Part shown: one piece after another, positions 24,155 through 30,792 of the stretch | Layout of the letters: each line of letters begins with the position of its first letter | Numbering within the stretch: position 1 is the first letter of the stretch | The notes under the pieces: generated by a model | Databases searched by the model: none | The model's input: only the letters and a program-made list of their open reading frames with translations | Told to the model about the DNA's origin: nothing | Source of the DNA: JANNMJ01 sp031397815 | GTDB taxonomy: Bacteria; Bacteroidota; Bacteroidia; Cytophagales; Hymenobacteraceae | Assembly (NCBI GenBank): GCA_031397815.1 | Contig: JANNMJ010000100.1 | Coordinates: 1-30,792 of the forward strand | Reading direction: 5' to 3' | Length of the DNA: 30,792 bases | Translations under genes and position numbers: made by a program

Positions 24155-25378
24155 ATGAAACAAGTTACTCTTGCTGCAATCCTGGCCTTTTCAACGGTAG
24201 GAGTAGCTTCGGCGCAGGCATCCAATCGCTCCAGATCGACCGATGAAACGACCGCCCACCGTCGGGTGACGGCGGCGCGGCGCCCGATGGTCGGCGGCGA
24301 CCGGCTGACGCTGGCGCTCAGCCAGTTTTGGCAGGCGGGGGCTTGGGCCGACACTACTCAGGTGCGCTATACCGCGTTTGATGCGGCCGGGAACAACCTG
24401 GAGCGCATCACCGACGAGCAAGTGTTGGGGAGCTGGCAGCTGCGGAACCGCCGTACCCAGACCTTCAACGCGCAGAATCAGCCGGTCACGGATACCATTT
24501 TTGGTATCTCTGGGCGGGCGCTGTTTGCGTACCGGCGGACGTACAATGCGGCGGGGCAGCCCGATACGATCACCGTGCGCATCCGCCTCGGGATGAACTG
24601 GCAGAATGCCAGCCGGGATATTTATACGTATGATGCGGCCGGAAAGCCCGAAAAGCTGCTCTGGCAAGGCAACGCCGGTGGGTGGTACAACCAGAACGAG
24701 TTTCGCTTTACCACTGACCCGCAGGGACGAATCACGACCGACGAGCAGTTCGATTGGAACGACAACACCACGTCGTGGGACCCCAACAGCCTGATCGAAA
24801 ACGCGTATCTCCCGAACGACTCGCTCGAAAGCGCCACTTTCTCGAACTGGGATGCTGTGGCCGGGAGCTACGAAGTGTTGGGCCGGGGGCGCAACCGCTA
24901 CAACGCGCTGGGCCTGCTCGATTCGGTTTACAACGAGCCGTATGAGGTGGCGAGCAATTCGTGGGGCCTGCTCGGCGTGACCACCTACCAGTACGATGCG
25001 CGCAACAACCGCACGGTGGAGCTGATTCAGGGCGGCGCCTCGTTGGCGACCCAGACGAACATCTCCCAGCGCCTGTTCACCTACGCCGTTACCGGCTTGG
25101 CCGATGCAGCGCTGCTGCGGGACGGCCTGAGCGTCGTGCCGAATCCGGCGCTCGATGCGGCGGAGCTGCGGTATGAGTTGCTGAAACCCGGCGCGATGCG
25201 CATCACGCTCGTCGATCTGCTCGGGCGAGTCGTGCAGACGCCGTTGATGGGGGCGATGCAGGGCGCGGGTGCGCACGCCTTCCGCCTCGATTTGCGCGGC
25301 CTGACGCCGGGCGTGTACGTGGCCCGATTGGCGGCGAGCACTGGCGGCGTGCAGCAGGTCAAAGTGGTGGTGCAGTAA
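24155..25378 (+). CDS. Secreted YD-repeat-like protein with T9SS type A sorting domain
   Basis: A 407-residue exported protein. The ATG at 24155 (MKQVTLAAILAFSTVGVASAQA) is chosen over the TTG one codon upstream. The mature region (about 50-310) carries repeats of the form YDAAGKPEKLLWQ, YNAAGQPDTI, YNALGLLDSVYNEP and YDARNNRTVEL, alternating with W-rich strands (NWQNASRD, DNTTSWDPNS). These resemble the short YD-like repeats of many Bacteroidota secreted proteins and are not a full Rhs toxin. The last 80 residues are the sorting domain (LSVVPNPALDA, VDLLGRVVQTP, LTPGVYVARLAAS). It is the first gene of an operon with two hydrolases and a J-like membrane protein. No toxin domain or immunity gene is seen. 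Confidence 0.9.
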   Translation: MKQVTLAAILAFSTVGVASAQASNRSRSTDETTAHRRVTAARRPMVGGDRLTLALSQFWQAGAWADTTQVRYTAFDAAGNNLERITDEQVLGSWQLRNRRTQTFNAQNQPVTDTIFGISGRALFAYRRTYNAAGQPDTITVRIRLGMNWQNASRDIYTYDAAGKPEKLLWQGNAGGWYNQNEFRFTTDPQGRITTDEQFDWNDNTTSWDPNSLIENAYLPNDSLESATFSNWDAVAGSYEVLGRGRNRYNALGLLDSVYNEPYEVASNSWGLLGVTTYQYDARNNRTVELIQGGASLATQTNISQRLFTYAVTGLADAALLRDGLSVVPNPALDAAELRYELLKPGAMRITLVDLLGRVVQTPLMGAMQGAGAHAFRLDLRGLTPGVYVARLAASTGGVQQVKVVVQ

Positions 25379-25405
25379 ACGGCCGAAGCGCCTTTTTCTT
25401 CTCGA

Positions 25406-26182
25406 ATGTCTTCTCTGATGACGCCTGCTGATGCCCGTCCGCCGCTGGTGCTTTTGCACGGCGCGTTGGGCGCTGCCGCGCAGCTTGCGCCGTTAGCGGC
25501 GCTTCTAGCCGATGACTTTCGGGTGCTGACGCTCGATTTCGCGGGTCACGGTGCCCGTCGGGTCTCCACTGCTGGTTCTACTTCCGAAGAAGAAGCGGAA
25601 CACGATAACTGGCGCCTCGAAACGTTCGTCGATAACCTCGCGGAGCTGATTGAGACGGAGAACATCGGCCCAGCGCGAGTTTTTGGGTACAGTATGGGCG
25701 GGTACGCGGCCCTGACCCTCGCCGCCCGCCAACCTGCGCTGATTCATTCGGTGCTGACGTTGGGGACGAAATTCGTTTGGGATGAAGCGACGGCGGCGCG
25801 GGAAACGGCGCGCCTCGATCCGGCCGTCATCCGCAGTAAAGTGCCCGCTTTTGCTGATGCTTTGGCGGCGCTTCACGTCGATGGCGCCGGTTGGGAAACG
25901 GTGGTGCGCGGTACGGCCGATGTGCTGCGCCGATTAGGCCAAGCGCCATTGCTGACCCCGGACGTCTTCGCGAGCATCCGGCAGCCGGTGCGCGTCCTCG
26001 TCGGCGACCGCGATGCGACAGTGACCGTTGAGGAAACGGCGACGGCTTTCCGGGCGCTTTCGGGAGGGCAATTAGGCGTGCTGCCCGCCACCCCGCACCC
26101 GCTCGACCGCGTGCCGCTGCGGGCGCTGACGGAGCAGATTCGCACCTTTTTCGGCGACTTCAGCGGAACCCCGCGTGCTTAA
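25406..26182 (+). CDS. Alpha/beta-hydrolase (MenH/BioH-like)
   Basis: A 258-residue cytoplasmic hydrolase. LLHGALGAA (16-24) is the oxyanion region, GYSMGG (95-99) holds the nucleophile Ser96, VGDRDATV provides the acid (Asp201 or Asp203), and His231 (ATPHPLDRV) is the likely base. All three triad residues are present. A small lid sits at about 125-180. Fold and size match MenH, BioH and related esterases; the substrate is unknown. An alternative start is ATG 25418 (MTPADARPP). It starts 27 bases after the T9SS cargo gene, and its stop lies inside the start region of the next hydrolase, so translation is probably coupled. Confidence 0.93.
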   Translation: MSSLMTPADARPPLVLLHGALGAAAQLAPLAALLADDFRVLTLDFAGHGARRVSTAGSTSEEEAEHDNWRLETFVDNLAELIETENIGPARVFGYSMGGYAALTLAARQPALIHSVLTLGTKFVWDEATAARETARLDPAVIRSKVPAFADALAALHVDGAGWETVVRGTADVLRRLGQAPLLTPDVFASIRQPVRVLVGDRDATVTVEETATAFRALSGGQLGVLPATPHPLDRVPLRALTEQIRTFFGDFSGTPRA

Positions 26183-27287
26183 CGGCGTCCGCCGACGTCG
26201 GGCAGCGCGGCGCCTCATCGGGAGCGCGTTGGTGCTGCTGATTGGGCTAAACGCTGTGGCGTGGCAGCACGCGTGGCAGTTTACCCACTTCGCCGAAGAC
26301 GGGGAGCGCACGCCTGACCCGGCCCAAATGACCACCGTCGGGCGGCTGAATTTGCTGCTGACCGGCGTGACGTTGCCGCGCCCGGTGGCCCGCCCTTGTC
26401 CGGTGGGCTACCGGGCGCTGCGCATTCCGCTCGCGTCCGGCGAGTGGCTGGGGGCGTGGACGGCGCCTGCTTTGGCTGACCTCGACCGCTCCGGTGCGGC
26501 TCCGGCGCGTGGTACGGTGCTGCTGTTGCACGGCTACGGCGGCGAAAAAGGCAGTCTGCTCGATGAGGCGGCGTATTTTCGGCAGCTTGGCTACCGAGTG
26601 GTGTTGGTTGATTTTCGGGGCGGCGGCGCGTCGTCGGGGAATGAGGTGACGATTGGCTACCGCGAAGCCGACGATGTGCGCGCTGTCTGTCAGCATCTGC
26701 GGCGTTACTGGCACGAGCCGAACGTGGTGCTGTTCGGTGTCTCGATGGGCGCGGTGGCGGCGTTGCGCGCGATGGCCGAGTACCCCGCCGACGTGCGGCC
26801 GGTGGCGGCGGTGCTCGAATCTCCGTTCGGGAGTACGTATCAGACGGTGGTGAACCGGTTTCAGGCGATGCACGTCCCGCCCGTGCCGATGGCCGCGCTC
26901 CTCACGTTTTGGGGTGGCGTGCAGCACGGCTACTGGGCTTTCGGGCACGTGCCGACCGCCTACGCCCGCCGCGTGGCCGTGCCGACGCTGGTGCTGCAAG
27001 GTACCGCCGATGCCCGCGTTCAGGTATTTGAAGTAGAAGAAATTGCGGCGGGTTTGGTCGGGCCGAAACGACTGGTATTGTTGCCCGGCGCCGGACACGG
27101 GCATTATATAGCCTCGCGCCCGCAAGCCTGGCGGGCAGCGGTGAAGGCGCTATTACAGCCAGACTCAACGGTTTCGCTTGCCACTACCCCCCGGTTATCC
27201 GGATATTTGGGCCGCAGCCGACAAGTGTCGGGTGCGGCGAGCAGGCTTCCGGCCCGCTCACGCCTTGCCGCCGATGTTGCTCGATGA
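26175..27287 (+). CDS. Membrane-anchored alpha/beta-hydrolase
   Basis: A 370-residue protein beginning with GTG (MLNGVRRRRAARR) and overlapping the previous gene by 8 bases. A strongly basic start and one hydrophobic helix (about 14-30) predict anchoring with the domain in the periplasm. VLLLHGYGGEKGSL (115-128) forms the oxyanion region, FGVSMG places the nucleophile Ser190, LQGTADARV the acid Asp and GAGHGHY the His. The layout resembles the BAAT/YfhR-type serine hydrolases found as membrane-anchored enzymes. A 45-residue basic low-complexity tail follows the domain. The ATG of the J-like gene overlaps its last 4 bases. The substrate is not predictable from sequence. Confidence 0.92.
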   Translation: MLNGVRRRRAARRLIGSALVLLIGLNAVAWQHAWQFTHFAEDGERTPDPAQMTTVGRLNLLLTGVTLPRPVARPCPVGYRALRIPLASGEWLGAWTAPALADLDRSGAAPARGTVLLLHGYGGEKGSLLDEAAYFRQLGYRVVLVDFRGGGASSGNEVTIGYREADDVRAVCQHLRRYWHEPNVVLFGVSMGAVAALRAMAEYPADVRPVAAVLESPFGSTYQTVVNRFQAMHVPPVPMAALLTFWGGVQHGYWAFGHVPTAYARRVAVPTLVLQGTADARVQVFEVEEIAAGLVGPKRLVLLPGAGHGHYIASRPQAWRAAVKALLQPDSTVSLATTPRLSGYLGRSRQVSGAASRLPARSRLAADVAR

Positions 27288-28342
27288 AGAACCTGTACCA
27301 AATCCTGGGCCTCGACCGTACCGCCACCGCTGCCGATATTCAGCGGGCTTACAAGGAGTACGCGGCTCAGTATCAACCCGACCGTCACGCCAACAGCCCC
27401 TTCTTCACGGAGCGGTTCAAGGAAGTGCTGGCCGCCTATGAGACGCTCAACGACCCGGTCAAGCGGGGCGAATACGACGCCGAATCGCGCACGACGGCCG
27501 AGTGGAAACAGAAATTCCATAAAGCGGAAGCCGCCCGTCACGAGATGGAAGCCGCTTGGGCCGCCGCCCGCGATAGGGGCGAGGTCGCCGGCGGCCCCCC
27601 GCGCAGCGGCAAGGGCGGGGCAGCGTTTCTCGGTTTCGTGCTGGGGGCGGCGCTGGCGCTGGCCGCCGGTTGGGGGCTGCTCCATTTCAAGGGCGCGCAG
27701 CTCGGCAATGCTCTTGGCTCTGCCGATACGAGCGCCGCAAAAGCCGGGGCCGTAGATTCCGTGGCCGTGGCGCGGCGGGCGGCGCTGGTGCAGCGCATCA
27801 ACGGGCTGCTCGATAAGGAGGCGTTTGCGGCGGCGATTCAGGTGACTGATTCGGCGGTAGCCAAGAAAGTAGGCGCTGATTCGGTGCCGAACCCCGACCA
27901 AGGGCAGATGTACTTCCTGCGGGCTATCGCGAAGCACGAATTGAAGAACGATTCCGGCGCCCTGCGCGACTACACGTCGTCTATCGCGGCCGGTGGGCGC
28001 GATGCGGCGGTGTTCAACAACCGGGGTCTGCTGCGGCAATCGACCGGCGATTTGCTCGGGGCGGAGCAGGATTACTGGCTCGCCGTGGCGCTCGCGCCGA
28101 ATGAGCCGCTGTACCGCCTCAATCTGGGGGCGTTGCAAATCGACCAGAAAAACTTCACGCAGGCAGAGGCGCAACTGGCTGCCGCCGCTGCTGCCGCTCC
28201 CGCCAACGCCGAGGCGTGGCTGCTGCTCGGCAATGCGCGGTATGAGCTGAAGCGGCAAACCGGCGCGTGCGCCGCGTGGCACAAAGCCGACTCGCTCGGG
28301 CTGGAACCGGCGACCGAAAATGTGCGGCAATTCTGCCAATAA
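27284..28342 (+). CDS. Membrane J-domain-like protein with TPR-like tail and QPD in place of HPD
   Basis: A 352-residue protein. Residues 2-66 form a J domain: YQILGLDRTATAADIQRAYK, then QYQPDRH, then FKEVLAAYETLNDPVKRGEYD. The HPD tripeptide needed to stimulate DnaK reads Q31-P32-D33 (codon CAA), so the usual co-chaperone activity may be lost. A charged helical stretch (70-105) leads to one membrane helix (about 113-134). The C-terminal part (150-345) has helical pairs of TPR type (YFLRAIAKHELKNDSGALRDY, VFNNRGLLRQSTGDLLGAEQDY, AEAWLLLGNARYELKRQTGAC). With the J domain in the cytoplasm the TPR part would be periplasmic, or the reverse with a re-entrant topology. Translationally coupled to the hydrolase by ATGA overlap. 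Confidence 0.88.
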   Translation: MKNLYQILGLDRTATAADIQRAYKEYAAQYQPDRHANSPFFTERFKEVLAAYETLNDPVKRGEYDAESRTTAEWKQKFHKAEAARHEMEAAWAAARDRGEVAGGPPRSGKGGAAFLGFVLGAALALAAGWGLLHFKGAQLGNALGSADTSAAKAGAVDSVAVARRAALVQRINGLLDKEAFAAAIQVTDSAVAKKVGADSVPNPDQGQMYFLRAIAKHELKNDSGALRDYTSSIAAGGRDAAVFNNRGLLRQSTGDLLGAEQDYWLAVALAPNEPLYRLNLGALQIDQKNFTQAEAQLAAAAAAAPANAEAWLLLGNARYELKRQTGACAAWHKADSLGLEPATENVRQFCQ

Positions 28343-28452
28343 GGGATTTTTGGTTCCGGTCGGTCGGTTTCCATTGACTGGCTACTACCTGACTTTCCGG
28401 CAAAATCCGGCAGGACAGCGGCCGACTGACTCACCGAGAACCTCAGAAGCAC

Positions 28453-30771
28453 TTGAAACTCTGTATCGCCGAAAAACCCAGTGTGGCGCGGGAAATCGCG
28501 CAGGTCATTGGGGCCAAAAACCGGAAGGACGGTTACCTCGAAGGCAATGGCTATCAGGTGACCTGGACGTTCGGGCACTTCTGTCAGCTCCGCGACCCGG
28601 AAGATTATAACCCGGCGTGGAAGCGGTGGTCGCTGCACGACCTGCCGATGCTGCCGCCGACCTTCGACATCAAGCTCATGAGCGATGATGGGGTGCGGAA
28701 GCAGTTCGCCGTCATTCAAAAGCTGCTTTCGGAGGCCGATGAGGTGATTAACTGCGGCGATGCCGGGCAGGAGGGGGAGGTGATTCAGCGGTGGGTGCTG
28801 CGCGCGGCGCGCTACCGGGGGCCGGTGAAGCGGCTCTGGATTTCTTCTTTGACCGAAGACGCCATTCGGCAAGGGTTTTTGAAGCTGCGCGATGCCGCCG
28901 ATTTCGATAGCCTCTACGAAGCCGGGAAGAGCCGCGCCGTGGGCGATTGGCTGCTCGGCCTCAACGCCACCCGGCTGTTTACGCTCCGCTACTCGCAGCC
29001 GGGGCAGGTGCTGAGCGTGGGGCGGGTGCAAACGCCGACGCTGGCGATGGTCGTGCAGCGGTGGCGCGAGATTCAGCAGTTCAAGCCCGAAACCTACTGG
29101 GAGCTGAAAACCCGCTACCGGGATATCACTTTCGGGTCTATCGCGCACCCGAACGGTCGGTTCGAGAAGGAAGAAGACGCTACCGCCGCCTTGGCGCAGG
29201 TCACGGGCCATCCGTTCGTAATTACTGATGTCGAGACGAAAAAGGCCAACGAAGCGCCCCCGCGCCTCTACGACCTTACGAGTCTGCAAGTCGAGGCGAA
29301 TCAAAAGCTCAACCTCTCGGCCGAGGATGCGCTGCGGACGGTGCAGAGCCTCTACGAGAAGAAGCTCGTGACGTACCCACGCGTCGATACCACGTACCTG
29401 CCGAACGATGTGTACCCGCAGGTGCCCGGCATTCTGCGCGGGCTGAGCGGGCGCTACGGCGAGTTCACGCAGGGCCTGCTCGCGCAGCCGATTCGGAAGA
29501 ACTCGCGCGTCTTCAACGACACCAAAGTCACCGACCACCACGCCATTATCCCCACGGGCGCAACCGCCAACGGCCTCGGCGGGGCAGAGGGCGGGATGTA
29601 CGACCTCATCGCCCGGCGGTTTCTGGCGGCGCTCTCCCCGGATTGTATCGTGAGCAACACTACGGTGCTCGCCGACGCCAATAAACACCCGTTTCGGGTG
29701 CGCGGACGGCAGGTGCTGGAGCCGGGTTGGCGGGCCGTGTATGGCGGAGTAGCCGACGATGACCCCGGCGCCAAGCGCAAGAAACCCACCCGCAAAGCCG
29801 CCGACGTCCTCTCCGACAAAGCCGGTGGCGAGGGCGCTTCGGAAGAAGAAAGCCTGACCGTGCTGCCGATTTTCGTGCAGTTCGAGACCGGTCCCCACGA
29901 CCCCGCCCTCGAACGCAAGCAAACCCAGCCGCCGAAGCCCTACACCGAAGCCACGCTCCTGCGGGCGATGGAATCGGCGGGGAAGCAGATTGACGACGAA
30001 GACCTCAAGCAGGCGCTCAAGGAGAACGGCATCGGCCGCCCGAGTACGCGTGCCGCGATTCTCGAAACCCTCTTCCGCCGCACCTATCTGCGGCGGCAGG
30101 GCAAGCAAGTGCTCCCCACCGATACCGGCATCGCCCTCATCGACCTCATCGTAAACCCGACCCTCAAATCGGCGGAGCTGACGGGGCAGTGGGAGCGCAA
30201 GCTGCGTCAGATTGAATCCGGCGAGCTACCGGCCGATACGTTTTTGGGCGAGCTGCGCACCCTCGTGAGCGAGCTGGTTCGGCAGGTGACATTCGATAAC
30301 CGGGCGGTGCGGGCGATGCCGCTGGTGGCGAAAAACCCCGGGCCGAACAAGTATCCGTCGGGCGGCACCACCCCGCCGCCCACTTCCGTAGCGGCGCAAC
30401 TGGCAGCCAACGCGCCCGCTTCGGCCCCCGCCAAAGCGCCGCGCACGTCCAAACCCAAAGCGCCCGCCGCCGCCGCGCCCGATGCAGGCGGTGCGCTCGG
30501 TAAGTGCCCGGCGTGTGGGCACGAGGCCAGCATCCTGCGGGGCCGCGAGGCGTGGGGCTGCCGCCGCTTCCGCGAGGGCTGCGCGTGGCGCCTGCCGTTC
30601 CAATCCAGAGGTAAAACCCTCACCGATACGCAGCTCAAAACCCTGCTCGCGAAGGGCCAAACCGCCGTGATAGCGGGGTTCAAGGGGGAAGACGGGCAGA
30701 AGTTCAGCGCCCGGCTGGTGTTGAAGGAGGGCGGGGCGGTGGGGTTGCGGCGGGAGGGGGCGGGTAATTAA
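28453..30771 (+). CDS. topB: DNA topoisomerase III (type IA)
   Basis: A 772-residue type IA topoisomerase that passes single strands and, with RecQ, resolves linked intermediates. It starts at TTG 28453 (MKLCIAEKPSVAREIA); no ATG lies in frame upstream and the Toprim domain begins at once. The Toprim acidic motif is DAGQEGE (103-109), the DAG variant rather than DxD. The catalytic tyrosine is Tyr308 in LVTYPRVDTTYL. NGIGRPSTRA (about 525) is the conserved substrate-strand motif. A Pro/Ala-rich linker (about 635-677) joins a C-terminal zinc-ribbon-like unit (CPACGHEAS, GCRRFREGCAW) and a final repeat-like FSARLVL module. It is about 110 bases from the J-like gene with no clear promoter. Confidence 0.95.
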   Translation: MKLCIAEKPSVAREIAQVIGAKNRKDGYLEGNGYQVTWTFGHFCQLRDPEDYNPAWKRWSLHDLPMLPPTFDIKLMSDDGVRKQFAVIQKLLSEADEVINCGDAGQEGEVIQRWVLRAARYRGPVKRLWISSLTEDAIRQGFLKLRDAADFDSLYEAGKSRAVGDWLLGLNATRLFTLRYSQPGQVLSVGRVQTPTLAMVVQRWREIQQFKPETYWELKTRYRDITFGSIAHPNGRFEKEEDATAALAQVTGHPFVITDVETKKANEAPPRLYDLTSLQVEANQKLNLSAEDALRTVQSLYEKKLVTYPRVDTTYLPNDVYPQVPGILRGLSGRYGEFTQGLLAQPIRKNSRVFNDTKVTDHHAIIPTGATANGLGGAEGGMYDLIARRFLAALSPDCIVSNTTVLADANKHPFRVRGRQVLEPGWRAVYGGVADDDPGAKRKKPTRKAADVLSDKAGGEGASEEESLTVLPIFVQFETGPHDPALERKQTQPPKPYTEATLLRAMESAGKQIDDEDLKQALKENGIGRPSTRAAILETLFRRTYLRRQGKQVLPTDTGIALIDLIVNPTLKSAELTGQWERKLRQIESGELPADTFLGELRTLVSELVRQVTFDNRAVRAMPLVAKNPGPNKYPSGGTTPPPTSVAAQLAANAPASAPAKAPRTSKPKAPAAAAPDAGGALGKCPACGHEASILRGREAWGCRRFREGCAWRLPFQSRGKTLTDTQLKTLLAKGQTAVIAGFKGEDGQKFSARLVLKEGGAVGLRREGAGN

Positions 30772-30792
30772 TAATTAAGAATTAATAATTAA
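30766..30792. repeat. AT-only 14-base tandem repeat at the right edge
   Basis: AATTAATAATTAA occurs at 30766-30778 and 30780-30792, separated by one G. It begins inside the topB stop region and may continue past the window. Confidence 0.7.

Noticed and set aside
24155..25378. Rhs/YD polymorphic toxin
   Set aside because: The YD-like repeats are few, there is no RHS core or C-terminal toxin domain, and the end is a T9SS sorting domain.
24191..25459. 422-codon minus-strand frame opposite the T9SS cargo gene
   Set aside because: The plus strand has a signal peptide, repeats and a sorting domain; the minus product is low-complexity Arg/His/Gln and has no plausible start context.
28072..30108. 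Long minus-strand frame (678 codons) opposite topB and the J-like gene
   Set aside because: It is the complement of well-supported genes with catalytic motifs; its translation is Arg/His-rich without domain signs. Long antisense frames are common at this GC content.

Overview
The window looks like chromosome of a high-GC member of the Bacteroidota, most likely a Hymenobacter- or Spirosoma-like member of the Cytophagales. The evidence is four proteins ending in type IX secretion (T9SS) type A sorting domains, several Bacteroidota-type promoters (TAnnTTTG or TAnnTTCG) close to starts, little sign of Shine-Dalgarno sites, paired PorT-like outer-membrane barrels, and a Ddl/stand-alone PASTA gene pair. 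Genus cannot be settled from the sequence alone.

Layout. 1-3300: the edge of a leftward gene, then a secreted fasciclin-domain protein and a P1B copper ATPase (copA), all on the minus strand. 3700-6570: a phage-type ssDNA-annealing-like protein and a RecQ helicase, plus strand. 6700-9250: phosphoglycerate kinase and a secreted Kelch protein, minus strand. 9339-15330: a plus-strand envelope cluster with a 904-residue tandem D-Ala-D-Ala ligase, a membrane-anchored three-PASTA protein, a large T9SS cargo protein and a small rhodanese. 15467-17252: a site-2 protease-like M50 membrane protease overlapped by a HAD phosphatase, minus strand. 17346: a CAT-anticodon tRNA with its own promoter and terminator.

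17420-24150 is a lower-GC, accessory-looking segment bordered by the tRNA. It holds about 770 bp with no convincing gene, including short repeats and hairpins, then a modular fibre-like surface protein, a T9SS cargo protein, and two convergent PorT-like barrels. 24155-28342 is a tight operon: T9SS cargo protein, two alpha/beta hydrolases, and a membrane J-like protein with a TPR-like tail whose HPD motif reads QPD. The window ends with topoisomerase III (topB, TTG start) and a 14-bp AT-only tandem repeat.

The points most worth following up are the double Ddl, whose halves differ at substrate and catalytic motifs (KY versus KF, GSSIG versus GCSSA, DPN versus EVN); the annealing-like protein beside RecQ; the QPD J-protein in a hydrolase operon; and the tRNA-bordered surface-protein island. 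No CRISPR array, rRNA, transposase or integrase was seen.
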